Assembly (NCBI RefSeq): GCF_905171765.1 | Contig: NC_053390.1 | Coordinates: 136,974,820 to 137,038,819 of the forward strand | Reading direction: 5' to 3' | Origin: Bufo bufo | Taxonomy: Eukaryota; Chordata; Amphibia; Anura; Bufonidae | Length of the DNA stretch: 64,000 bases | In this document: in pieces, positions 10,426 through 20,989 of the stretch | Position numbering within the stretch: position 1 is the stretch's first letter | Layout: each line of letters starts with the position of its first letter | Notes under the pieces: generated by a model | Told to the model about the DNA's origin: nothing | The model's input: only the letters and a program-made list of their open reading frames with translations | Database searches by the model: none | Translations under genes and position numbers: made by a program

Positions 10426-11921
10426 TTAGCGCCGGGAATGAGGTTAATGGGACAGTCAAACTCCCGGTGAGGAGGTAGCTCCTGAACACCGCTCTCGGAA
10501 AACACGTCCGAGAAATCAGAGAGAAATGATGGCACAGTTTTAGTAGACACCTCTGCAAAAGTCGCTGTAAGACAATTCTCTCTACAAAAGTCACTCCACT
10601 CATTTATTTGCCTTCCTTGCCAATCAATAGTGGGGTTATGTCTAGTGAGCCAGGGTAACCCCAAAACTAGAGGAGAAGGCAATCCGTTAAGGACAAAACA
10701 AGATATATCCTCCACATGAGTGTCACCTACAGCTAACCGGATATTGTGAACAATGCCCTTCAGAGATCTCTGTGAGAGTGGAGCAGAGTCAATAGCAAAA
10801 ACAGGTATATCCTTTTCTAATGTGCAAACCTGAAAACCATGCATGGCTACAAATTGAGTGTCAATAAGATTGACGGCCGCTCCAATATCAACAAAAATCT
10901 CACAAGAAATGACTTTGCTCTCTAGCGCCACCCTGGCAGACAGGAGAAAACGGGAACTGCAGGTCAGAGGAAAAGCATCAATTCCTACATCAACTTTGCC
11001 CAAAGTAGCAGATGAAGCAGAGTTTGATGATTTACCTTTTGAGGTTTTTCTCTTATTATCGCTCTTAGTACAGTTCAAGAATCTCCTAGACGGACAAACA
11101 TTTGCCAAATGACCTATGCCCCCACAACAAAAACACACCATACTCTGAGGACTAAATCCTCTTTTATCAGGGGCAAGTCGACCTAGCTGCATGGGCTCCT
11201 CCTCAGAGGGGAGCGAGACAGGATGAGGCCCCTGCACACTGAATGAGTCCGCACCACTGCCCCTAGACTGACAATGGCTGGACAGAGAGGTCTCGTTTCT
11301 TTCTCTTAGACGCCTGTCAAGGCGTACCGCCAATGACATGGCAGACTCTAAGGACGTTGGTCTCTCATGGAAAGCAAACGCATCTTTCAATCTCTCTGAG
11401 AGACCATGACAGAACTGACTCCGGAGTGCAGCATCATTCCAACCTGAATCAGCTGCCCATCTCCGAAATTCAGAACAATAAAGCTCCGCAGACAGTTTGC
11501 TCTGGCATAAAAAACGTAAGTTAGATTCGGCCAGAGCAACACGATCCGGGTCATCATATATCTGCCCCAGGGCCACAAAAAATCCTTCCACGGATCGAAG
11601 GGAGGGATCCCCTGATGGCAGCGAAAAAGCCCAAGTCTGAGCATTACCCCTGAGCAGGGAGATGACAATCCTCACCCTCTGCTCCTGATTACCAGAGGAA
11701 TGTGGACACAAGCAAAAATGGAGTTTGCATGCCTCTCTGAAGCGAACAAAACTCTCACTGCCCCCGGAGAACGTTTCCGGAAGTGAGACCTTTGGCTCGC
11801 AACAGACTCCATGGGCCGGAGCAGAGCCCAATGCTTGAAGCTGAGTCATAGATTGACGGAGATCCGCTACCTCCAAAGAAAGACCCTGCATGCGGTCAAC
11901 CAGGCCAGAAAGCGGATCCAT
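10426..11921 (-). pseudogene. gag-protease part of the sushi-type element
   Basis: The frame opens at the ATG at 11921, only ~30 bp after the 5' LTR. The first ~250 residues are a retrotransposon Gag capsid-like region (SFVRFREACK... AQTWAFSL... FRRWAADSGWND). A CCHC knuckle follows at about residues 263-276 (CFCCGGIGHLANVC, spacing C-x2-C-x4-H-x4-C). The aspartic protease region follows at about 330-420. Its active-site motif reads F-V-D-I-G-A-A (about residues 343-349), whereas a D-(S/T)-G is expected, so proteolysis is probably lost. The frame runs without a stop until it enters the MITE at 10425. Confidence 0.87.
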
Positions 11922-11940
11922 GTCAAAAAAGACGGTTTAG

Positions 11941-11951
11941 GTGGATTATAA
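11941..11951 (-). other. Self-priming primer-binding site
   Basis: Directly inside the 5' LTR, the minus strand reads TTATAATCCAC. There is no TGG start as expected for a tRNA primer. Instead it is complementary over 10 bases to GTGGATTATA at 12415-12406. That sequence lies about 29 nt downstream of the LTR TATA box, where the transcript should start. Tf1/sushi elements prime reverse transcription by folding the RNA 5' end back on such a site. Confidence 0.75.
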
Positions 11952-12577
11952 TGTCACGGCTTTATGTGAGCAACAAGAGCATGCACAGAAAATAGAGCTA
12001 CTGACCGGACCCAAACTAGGGAGGATAAAGGGTGACCCCTGTCAGACCCTCAAAAGCTCTCCCTATGCTGCTAAGCCCATGCCCGGATCCAAATGGTGGA
12101 AGGAGGCATGCCCGCGTACCTAAGACTGATGACCACTGTAACCCCTACAATAGTGGAAGGGGCACGGCCACCGGTGCCCTGCTCAGTATATGGAGGGAAC
12201 CGTGGTCGCCTCGGATCCAGTCAGAAAACACACAGATACACAGCAATGTCTGCACACTTAGCTGAAGGGCTGCAGCCGCAGTGAAGACGGATCCAAAGAC
12301 AGGCTGGCAATATCCGGAGTACTTGCTGCAGCAGAACACAGGTCCAGTGAAAGGGTAGCATACAAGGGAAGATACTCAAGCAAGAGCTACAACCCAAATG
12401 AGAAATATAATCCACACCTACAATAGGAGGAGGGGGAATATAAAGGCAGGGGAATCAAACGGAGGAGGAACAGCTGGGAGGAAGGAAACAGAAAACTCCT
12501 CCCAGCTCTAGTAGTGACATCATCACAGGGGTGGAGAAACAGAGCTGTGAGAACGTCCCAAAGCTCTGGTAGTGACA
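11952..12577 (-). repeat. 5' LTR of the sushi-type element with promoter
   Basis: 626 bp, bounded by TGTCAC/GTGACA and followed by the ACAGG target duplication. On the minus strand a TATA box (TTTATA, 12444-12439) precedes the putative RNA start GTGGATTATA (12415) by about 29 nt, a normal spacing. That start sequence doubles as the self-primer. Confidence 0.93.
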
Positions 12578-12582
12578 ACAGG

Positions 12583-13140
12583 TTAAAAGACTTTTCTCTG
12601 AAAGGAGGTCACATCGTGCAATGTGTTTAGAGGGACCTGCAACCGGCTGACATCACTGCCTCCGACGTGAATACAGCTAAGAACTCATCACTACCCAAAG
12701 GACTCATATATCTGGTAAACTGACTTATTGTTCTGCTTAACCCTGTTGTTCCTATATCACCTGTATCTGTAACCTCAGACCACTGTATATATTCTGTGTG
12801 TATAGTGTTATATCTAGTGTGCCCTTAAGGTGATGAAATATATAATTTAATCTTGCGCTATCTTGTATCTCGATCACGAATCCCCACGTCCATGTTTCGG
12901 CCTAGTTATAGGGTTTCTCACCCTATATAATCCCGTTAGCGGACCGGGCTTATATCAAACGAGAAGCTGGTGGCAGATACACGGGCTGAGACAGCGCTGT
13001 TTTCACTGCCGCAGTAAAAAGACTCTCTCAGCTTGTTGCCTCTGTGCCCGCGTGGACAGGAGGTGTCTGTGTAAACTGTACCAAGCTGACCTTACCTGCT
13101 CCCCTGGAGGGCGTATCACGCTTTGATAACCCGTGACTAG
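12583..13140 (+). repeat. LTR-like sequence with possible primer-binding site
   Basis: The stretch 12700-12965 has the composition of a retroviral-type LTR end (CTGTATATATTCTGTGTG, then CTTATATCAAACGAGAAGC). It is followed at 12969 by TGGTGGCAGATACACGGG, which begins with the TGG expected of a tRNA primer-binding site. No second LTR or coding domain is seen. This could be an old solo or partial LTR element. The call is weak. Confidence 0.25.
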
Positions 13141-14330
13141 GGATGAGCGAACCCGAACTGTATAGTTTGGGTTCGTACCGAATTTTGGGGTGTCCGTGAC
13201 ACGGACCCGAACATTTTCGTAAAAGTCCGGGTTCGGCGCTTTTTGAAAGGCTGCAAAGCAGCCAATCAACAAGCGTCATACTACTTGCCCCAAGAGGCCA
13301 TCACAGCCATGCCTACTATTGGCATGGCTGTGATTGGCCAGTGCAGCATGTGACCCAGCCTCTATTTAAGCTGGAGTCACGTAGCGCCGCACGTCACTCT
13401 GCTATGATCAGTGTAGGGATAGGATGCAGCTGCTGCTGTTAGGGCGAGATTAGGCAGTGATTTACTTACTGAAGTGATCGATGTACAGCTGTGTATCATA
13501 CAATCTCTGCTATTCAATTGCTCACTGTTTTAAGGCTGCCCAGAGCGTTTTTCAGTCACTTTTTTCTGGGGTGATCGGCGGCCACTTTGTGTCTTGTGGT
13601 GCGCCAGCACAAGCTGCCACCAAGTCCATTTTTAACCATCAATAGTGTGTTTGTTTTTTTTTTGCTATATCCTACATCAGGGGCTTGGCTGTGCTTGCTA
13701 TTTTATTGAGGGGTAAAATACAATTGCCAAAATAGCAGTACCCTAAATCTGGTGTTTCAGCTGTGGCTAGCCAATTGTAATACTGTCTGCTGTCTGCCGA
13801 AGCACAGTTTTTGTTCTGGGTTGAATACAATTCCCAACTTAGCAATTCCCTAAATTAGTGGTTTCTGCTCTATCAGGCCAAGTTTAAATCTATCAATAAA
13901 AGGGTATATTAGATTGAAGGTGCGGATAGGGTCATCTTCAATAACTTCACACGCTACCGTGCATCTCCAAGTCTAATTCTGTACGTAAACGTATACCGGT
14001 CATCCAGCGCCTAAATACTAGGCCTACAATTTATATTCAGCTAAATCTGTTGTTACTGCTGTGGCTGGTCAATCTATTTAGTGTCTGCCAAAGCACAGTT
14101 TTTGTTCTGGGTTGAAATACAATTCCCAACTTAGCAATTCCGTAAATTAGTGGTTTCTGCTCTATCAGGCCAAGTTTAAATCTATCCATAAAAGGGTATA
14201 TTAGATTGAAGGTGCGGATAGGGTCATCCTCAATAACTTCACACGCTACCGTGCATTTCCAAGTCTAATTCTGTCCGTAAAAAAAGGAAGTGACTGGAGA
14301 TGGAAATACACAGATTTAGAACTAATTCTA
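13141..14330. repeat. Dispersed repeat with an internal ~200-bp direct duplication
   Basis: It begins AGGGATGAGCGAACCCGAAC with a partial inverted repeat of GTTCGGGTTCG type, a style I associate with abundant anuran repeats. Two near-identical direct copies of about 200 bp occur at 13790-13978 and 14086-14277. Both contain TTTTTGTTCTGGGTTGAA and TGCGGATAGGGTCATC. No reading frame is supported. Confidence 0.6.
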
Positions 14331-14480
14331 CTCACAGATAATGTTGTGCGCTACCCGGGGTATTTTAAGATAAGTAATCACATATATGCTGGTTTTAATA
14401 AATTCTACAACCCCCTTCCCCCCAAAAAAAATAAATAAATGGAACCGTATGGAGATATAAATAAACAGAAATAGATTGAG

Positions 14481-15024
14481 AAGGGGAGCCTGTGACCGGA
14501 ATAATAACTGGAGGGCTGGTAACCATGGGAACGATCGCCTACTTATTTGCAAACAGGACGAGCCACAACCATCCCTGAGGAAGGAATTCGGTAATTCTGA
14601 AATGCGTATTGTGGTCCAAGGAGGCACCCGTCCCCAGTGTGATGTCACACAGAACTTTTGTTTCCTAGGTTTTCCAGCATGGTTCCCCTCGCGAGCACGT
14701 GTCACCGGCCGGGACAGCACGCGCTTGCAGAGGAAACTGAAGATTCTACAACCTGAATCCAGCTACCGGGACTACTCTCAGAGAATCCTGTACATCATCG
14801 GAATCCAGGCAAGAAGTCATCCTGTACTGTTGCCCCAATAAAGGTTAGTGGAAAAGCAATGTATCAACTATAGAAATAAATAGGGACATAAGAACTGAGA
14901 TGATTTGGTATTGCTTGCAAACAGTAATGTAGTAGTCCCGTAGAAAAGATACAAATACACGAACTACCTGATTCATTACTATTGTCACACTAAGGAGTCA
15001 GCCGGGTCTAGGTTTTTACTTTTG
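14481..15024 (+). mobile_element. Second hammerhead-bearing insertion
   Basis: 544 bp inserted into the tandem array and flanked by a 13-bp duplication GAAATAGATTGAG (14468-14480 and 15025-15037). It contains a hammerhead-like core at 14575-14608 on the plus strand. No transposition enzyme is encoded. Long, variable duplications together with the ribozyme motif parallel the insertion at 458-1625. Confidence 0.5.
14565..14616 (+). ncRNA. Degenerate hammerhead ribozyme motif
   Basis: CTGAGGA (14575-14581), a GGAATT/AATTCT stem II with one wobble pair, GAAA (14599-14602), a two-pair stem III and TGCGTA supply the conserved core, with UA at the cleavage position. Stem I is less convincing: CCACAA at 14563-14568 can pair with TTGTGG at 14609-14614, but extra bases separate it from the core. 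It is probably a decayed copy. Confidence 0.4.
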
Positions 15025-15823
15025 GAAATAGATTGAGGCCTAATATCACATTATCACTCACAGATAATGTTGTGCGCTACCCTGTGTATTAGTGTAATAA
15101 TCACCTATATGCTGGTTTGAATTGAACCCCCCACCCCCAAACAAAAAAAATTGGAAGAGTGTTAAAATAGAAATAAACTGAAACAGATTGAGGCCTAATA
15201 TCACATTATCACTCACAGATAATGTTGTGCGCTACCCTGTGTATTAGTGTAATAATCACCTATATGCTGGTTTGAATTGAACCCCCCACCCCCAAACAAA
15301 AAAAATTGGAAGAGTGTTGAAATAGAAATAAACTGAAACAGATTGAGGCCTAATATCGCGTTATCACGCACAGATAATTTTGTGCGCTACCCTGCGTATT
15401 TTAAAACACATAATCACGTATATACTGGGGAACTGTGTGGAGATAGAAATAAGCGGGAACAGATTGAGGCCTAATACAGTATCACGTTATTTACAGATAA
15501 TGTTGTGCACTATATGCTGATTTGAATCACTTCAACCCCCCCATACCAAAAAAAAATTGGAACTATGTGGAGATAGAAATAAATGGATTTCAGCCTAAAT
15601 TTGTTATCACTCACTCATGTTTTTGTCCACTACCCTGCGTATTTTATACGATTTTTAAAACTTAAACACAAAAAATGATGCCCTGACGCAGAGTTCGGAC
15701 TAGTATTTCAGGTGTTTTCACTGATATTTAAAATGCTACATTGATAGTAAAACATGTGTTGTACAGTTTTGCACTTATTTCATCCCACCCCCCACCCCAC
15801 CAAAAAAGAAAGGCTATCTGTTA

Positions 15824-16214
15824 GGGCTCGTTTACACGAATGTGTGCTGCCCGTTGCTGTATTGCGGACCGCATTTGCGGATCCGCAATACACAGGCACC
15901 ATTCCGTGTGCATTCCGCATCACGGATGCGGACCCATTCACTTCAATGGGTCCGCAAATCCGGAGATGCGGAACGGAAGCACGGAACGGAACACTACAGA
16001 ACTACGGAGTGCTTTCTGGGGTTCCGTTCCGTGCTTCCGCACCGCAAAAAGATGGAACTTGCTCTATCTTTTTGCGGAATGAAAGGATCGCTGACCCATT
16101 CAAGTGAATGGGTCTGCGATCTCCATGCGCCTGCCACATGGACGATGCCCGTGCATTGCGGACCGCAATTTGCCGTCCACAGCACAGGCTTCACACGTTC
16201 GTGTGAACTAGCCC
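15824..16214. mobile_element. Palindromic Harbinger-like MITE
   Basis: 391 bp between TTA duplications (15821-15823, 16215-16217). The ends GGGCTCGTTTACACGAA and TTCGTGTGAACTAGCCC are inverted, and the arms carry inverted GCGGACC/GGTCCGC and CAATGGGTC motifs. Non-coding. Confidence 0.75.
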
Positions 16215-16218
16215 TTAA

Positions 16219-17335
16219 AATGAGAAAAAATGAAAGTAATGTCCTTGCAGGTAGCTTTTGAGGCTTGCAGCCGTTGCAGTTGTGCTAGGAGGCACAGCAG
16301 GCCTCAGCTCCCCACTTCTCACTCCCTGGCTGACAGCTTTCCCTGCCTGTCCTTATTCTACACACACAATTCTTCTAGCCTTTCCATTTGATGTCCCTGA
16401 CAGTAAAATTCAAGCTTGATTGATTTCTCCCTGTTCCTGAATCCCTAAGACCATTTTCCTGGCAGACTCTGCTATACCCAACCACCCTCATTCACTGCCA
16501 AGCACAGAATGATGTTCTGTTCGTTCTGCTAGGGCACCTCCCTGCCTGTTGCACAGGCTCGGACTGACCCACCGGGGAACCGGGTAAACCCTCGGTGGGC
16601 CCCTGGCATTTTCATTCATAATGATTAGTGAGTGCGGCAGGCAGCTCTCCAGCTTCCAGCTGGCCAGCACCGCTGCCTGCCACTTCAATGAGCACGATTC
16701 CTCAGACTTGTCATATAAGTGGGCGTGGCGAGATGACTGATCCAGGACATGATCATTCACCTCGCCACTTCACTTGCCATAGCCGCCGCCTGCCAGTGCT
16801 TCCTCTCCAGATCGCTCCCCGCAGCGCTGCTCGTGGGCCCCGCCTCCTCATATGTGACGTGCCTGCGCTGCGCTCTCCGTACAGAGCATCCCTACGCAGC
16901 GCAGGCACGCAGCCAGTAAGGTTTCCCGCCGCGCCCTGGAGACTGCAGAGCGCAGTGGCGGGTTTATAGTGTGCCGAGGGTGCCCAGCAGTTAGCTGCCT
17001 CCTGCCTGTGAGCAAGACGGATGGAGCCGAGGCAGTGGACGTCACGCTCTCTGTCTCAGGCTAGTCCAGATAGGTAATACCATAAATTCCAGTAATAACT
17101 GTTAAAATACTATTAAATTAAAAATATTATTCACATTTTATTGCCTCCCCCCCCCCCCCCTTGGAAAGTACAACTCCCAGCATGCCTTGTCAGATGCAAA
17201 CCTTCAGGACCTGCTGGGAGTTGTAGTTTTCCTTTCTGCAACTTGCTGTCATGTTATGTTGCAATTATGATGCGGGCACAGGTCCGCTGCCCGCACCATC
17301 AATTGCCAGTACCAAAATCACTGTATACAAGCAGA
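16219..17335. other. No gene; repeat-like and GC-rich sequence
   Basis: It contains a short foldback (ACAACTCCCAGCATGC to GGAGTTGTAGTTTT, 17169-17231) of the same style as the hAT-like MITEs at 19716 and 27521, and a C homopolymer at 17146-17160. No supported reading frame is present. Confidence 0.4.
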
Positions 17336-17338
17336 TAA

Positions 17339-17680
17339 GGGTGGGTTTACACTCGCGTTCTTGCTTTCCGTTATAGGCTCCATTTATAACTGAATACCCC
17401 GATAGAATGAAAAACGGAAACCTTTAAGAGGCATCCCATTTTGATAAGTCACAATAGAAGTCTATGGGCAAGTATAACGGATCCGTCTGGTCTGGTTTCC
17501 GTTATGCAAGACGGAAAACAAAGTACTGTCGCCAGGATCTGTTATTATTGCCCATAGACTTCTACTATGACGGATCAAAACAGAATGCCTCTTAAAGGTT
17601 TCCGTTTTGCATTCCGTCTGTGCGTTCCATTATAATCAGAACCTATAGCAGAATGCCAGAACGCAAGTGTGAACCCACCC
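17339..17680. mobile_element. Palindromic Harbinger-like MITE
   Basis: 342 bp with ends GGGTGGGTTTACACTCGCGTTC and its near-perfect inverse, and inverted arms with TTCCGTT and CTTAAAGGTTTCCGTTTT. Left flank TAA. The right flank is TTAA, shared with the next element, so the duplication is ambiguous. Confidence 0.7.
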
Positions 17681-17684
17681 TTAA

Positions 17685-18220
17685 CCTGTTTAGGACATAG
17701 GGCGTAGCGGTCCTTAAGGACACAGGGCGTACCGGTACGTCCTATGTATTTCCGATCATTGCCGAGTGGTTTCTATTATGTAAGCCTCACAAAGTGACTT
17801 CAGACCTGAAGTAGTCCCTAAAAATTGGGTTTTTGAAAAATTCTGAAAAATTTCAAGATTTGCTTCTAAACTTCTAAACATTGTAACGTCCCCAAAAACT
17901 AAAATATCATTCCCAAAATGATCCCAACATGAAGAAGACATATGGGGAATGTAAAGTAATAACTATTTTTGGAGGTATTACTATCTATTATAGAAGAAGA
18001 GAAATTGAAACTTGGAAATTTGCAATTTTTTGGTAAATTTGGTATTTTTTTTACTCCATTTTACCAGTGTCATGAAGTACAATATGTGACAAAAAACAAT
18101 CTCAGAATGGCTTGGATAAGTCAAAGCGTTTTAAAGTTATCAGCACTTAAAGTGACACTGGTCAGATTTGCAAAAAATGGCCTGGTCCTTAAGGTGAAAT
18201 ATGGCCGAGTCCTTAAGGGG
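17685..18220. mobile_element. Short piggyBac-like derivative
   Basis: 536 bp between TTAA sites (17681-17684 and 18221-18224). The terminal inverted repeats are CCTGTTTAGGAC and CCCCTTAAGGAC (reverse complement of the right end). The right half matches 30040-30515, the end of the larger copy. It is non-coding and looks like an internally deleted derivative. Confidence 0.7.
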
Positions 18221-18224
18221 TTAA

Positions 18225-19707
18225 AAGGTTTCTGTCACCACAATTATCCCTATTAAACTGGCTGACATTATCCATATGCAAATGTTCTTCTCCACCTGCC
18301 GGTGTTCTAACGAATTTCCCTACCTGATAAATTTCCCTACCCTCGTCACTTCCTGTTGTGCCACGGCCGCACCGGACATGACGTTCCCAGCTTTGGAAGG
18401 AGGTGTGCCGCGCTGCACAGGCGCACAACGACGGTAGGGAAACTTCTGCAGCCGTTCAAGGGTAAGGAAAAATGATGGACAAGTGCGCACGCGCGGCTAA
18501 TTACTCCCGTCGGGATACACCGCACGTGTGTATCAGCGGGCAGGGAGATCTCTTCAACCGAACATCCATCCGATCACCGCGCCTGCGTAGTGTGGGGGGT
18601 AGGGAGATCTGATGGACATTTGTTCTGTTAAATCTCCCTACCCCTCACTGCGCACACGCTGTGTCTGATCCTGCATGTCCATTTTACGTTCCCCGCAATG
18701 TTTATATGCACCACAGCATGGGCATAGTCAAGCGCTCTGCTTCTGCCAATGACATGCAATGACGTGCTGCTTGTGGCCATGTCACTGCTGAAGCCAGTCA
18801 TTGGCTGCAGCAGAGCATACTACTATGGCCACACTGTGCCAGATGTAAACACAGTGCAGAACAGAACATGGATATGCAGACGGCAGTGTGGGGAACCAAA
18901 GTGGTGGGGAGCAGGTAAGCATGAATCATCTGTTTAGAGAGGCAGGCTGCGGGCACTTGCCAAAAATCTTTTTTCCCAGAGAATCCCTATAGAGGCCACG
19001 TCTTTAACAGTGGTAAAATAAAGTAATGCAGAACAGTTTCCTCTTTACAATGAATGAAATGATAGTATTAAGCATTCTTATATCTAGGACTAACGGGAAT
19101 GCTGTGTAATGTGAACAGCAAAGTGACGTCACCAGAGCACGTGTTCTTCCTGCGCAGACCGCAGGGACCGCCGGATCAGTTGATAGCCAGTTATACAGTG
19201 ATCTAGTATTGGAATCTAGTATTGACAGCTAGCTTTTGGTTTTAATGGTAGAAACTTGACACATAAATAGAAAATGAAATAGGTGTATTTCAGGTTTTTT
19301 TTTAAAGGGCACCTGTCACCAGTTTTATGGTGTCTAAGAGCAATATAAACTAGTGGCAGACCCCTTAGCAAAATGCTAGGTCACTTTTAGTGCTGAACGA
19401 ACCAAAGTATCCGAAGTGGACTTCGATCTGAAATTCAGGAAAATTTTGATTTGCTGCAAAGCTGAATCAATTTTCCCTGAAATGGAAGTTAAAAACAAAC
19501 AAAAAAAACATACTTGCCTCATCCATTTGCACACGAAGAGACCGCTGCGGCCATCTTGATTGAAGATACAACAAAGGTAGCCCTTGGCTGCCTAACTTTT
19601 CTGAGACTTGTTGTAGTGTGAAAGTTTACTGGAGTGAATACGGCGTTCGCCACCACGTATCGACTCCTATAGGGTCTTACTCAAGTGGTCAAGACACTTG
19701 AGAAAGA
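18225..19707. other. No gene recognised
   Basis: The sequence has repeat-like phrases (TTTCTGTCACCACAATTATC; GGGCACCTGTCACCAG) and inverted segments around 18300-18640. The open frames are short and mutually inconsistent. Confidence 0.3.
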
Positions 19708-19715
19708 CCCTATAG

Positions 19716-19862
19716 CAGGCATGCTCAACCTGCGGCCCTCCAGCTGTTGTAAAACTGCAACTCCCACAATGCCTTGCTGTAGGCTGATAGCTGTAGACTG
19801 TTCGGGCATGCTGGGAGTTGTAGTTTTGCAACAGCTGAAGGGCCGCAGGTTGAGCATGCCTG
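19716..19862. mobile_element. hAT-like foldback MITE
   Basis: 147 bp, nearly a perfect palindrome, flanked by an 8-bp duplication CCCTATAG (19708-19715, 19863-19870), as for hAT elements. The ends CAGGCATGCTCAACCTGCGG and their inverse are typical. A copy of identical length lies at 27521-27667. Confidence 0.85.
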
Positions 19863-19870
19863 CCCTATAG

Positions 19871-20661
19871 GGATGGCATGTAACTGGTGGCCTATTCACT
19901 CCAGTACACTTTTCTATTTGAAGATGCTGACAAACATTCACTTTACTTTGGATATTGTTTAGGATGAGGGGAGGGTGGTTCATGAAGGATAAGGACTTTC
20001 CATGTGTGAGTGTTATCCAAACTACTACTGACTGTAAATGACAGATACATTATCAACTACAACGAGTTGCTTAATGATAAACACTTTGATATCGTGCTGT
20101 GCACAGTACCATCCTGATTTGCATTGTGAACTAAACTGCAAAGTTTCATGTATGTAAGCCCAAAAAATAAACAAGTAATATTTCCGTTTATGGCAGCTGT
20201 AGGGTGGGCCCCTAGAATGACTCCCACTGGTGGGCCCTAGGCACCCCAGTCCGACACTGCTGTTGCAGCACTGATTCGCTCATCCAGGCTGTCTGTCATG
20301 TGAGCACCCTTCTTCTTCAACTCGAATGCTTTTTCCCACCAATATGTAATAAAACGGTACTACGCACCGTTTTACTGGATTCATCCGTTCGTATTCGTCT
20401 GCCAGACGAAAACTTGCAAAGTTTATAATGAACCATTTTTTTTTACAAACTGGTTCGCTCATCTTTAATTTATATCATAGACTACAACTTTTTTATTTTA
20501 CAAAGCTCCAGGCTGACAAAGCAACAGATCAAAACCTAGTGATTTTGCCGTGGGGGTCCAATCAGAGGACAGAGAGAGCCTAGATGATGTGGACACTATT
20601 GACTGCAGCATCTGAGGGGAGAAATGAACAGAACTGGAGTTATCTCCAAGCCCTATCAGTA
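19871..20661. other. No gene recognised
   Basis: Mostly AT-rich. The segment about 20285-20465 has a diverged inverted-repeat character, with TTCGTATTCGTCTGCCAGACGAA near 20390. No supported coding sequence is present. Confidence 0.3.
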
Positions 20662-20664
20662 TTA

Positions 20665-20989
20665 GGGAGCATTCACACGACCGTATAAATGGATCCGCAT
20701 CCGTTCCGCAAATTTGTGGAATGGGTGCGGACCCATTCATTTCAACGGGGCCGCAAAAGATGCGGACAGCACACCGTGTGCTGTCCGCATCCGTTGTTCT
20801 GTTCCGTGGCCCCGCAAAAAAGATAGAGCATGTCCAATTCTTGTCCGCAACCGGACAAAAATAGGCATTCTCTATATAGCGCCGACCATGTGCGGTCCGC
20901 AAAATGAAAAACGCACACGGCCGGTATCCGCGTTTTGCGGATCCGCAATTTGCCGACCGCAAAACACTTACGGTCGTGTGAATGCTCCC
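20665..20989. mobile_element. Palindromic Harbinger-like MITE
   Basis: 325 bp between TTA duplications (20662-20664, 20990-20992). The ends GGGAGCATTCACACGACCGT and the inverse match over about 20 bp. The inner arms contain inverted GCGGACAGCACAC/GTGTGCTGTCCGC. Non-coding. Confidence 0.82.

Larger units (their letters stand above)
6302..12582 (-). mobile_element. Full-length Ty3/gypsy Tf1/sushi-type chromovirus retrotransposon
   Basis: A complete element lies on the minus strand between identical 5-bp duplications ACAGG (6302-6306 and 12578-12582). Order in its own direction: 5' LTR 12577-11952, a PBS directly adjoining, gag with CCHC knuckle and aspartic protease, reverse transcriptase, RNase H, integrase, chromodomain, a purine tract, 3' LTR 6932-6307. 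The two 626-bp LTRs differ at only two positions by my reading, so insertion was recent. It is broken by a palindromic MITE in pol (9659-10425), a homopolymer frameshift near 8665-8672 and an altered protease active site. A chromodomain after integrase and self-priming are hallmarks of the Tf1/sushi lineage, the group from which mammalian PEG10 and RTL1 derive. Confidence 0.92.
14331..15620. repeat. Tandem array, unit about 140 bp
   Basis: Units start near ACTCACAGATAATGTTGTGCGC and end in ATAGATTGAGGCCTAAT. Copies begin at about 14331, 15057, 15194, 15365 and 15490. The second and third are almost identical, and the outer ones are more diverged. The array is split by the 14481-15024 insertion. 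Confidence 0.8.
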
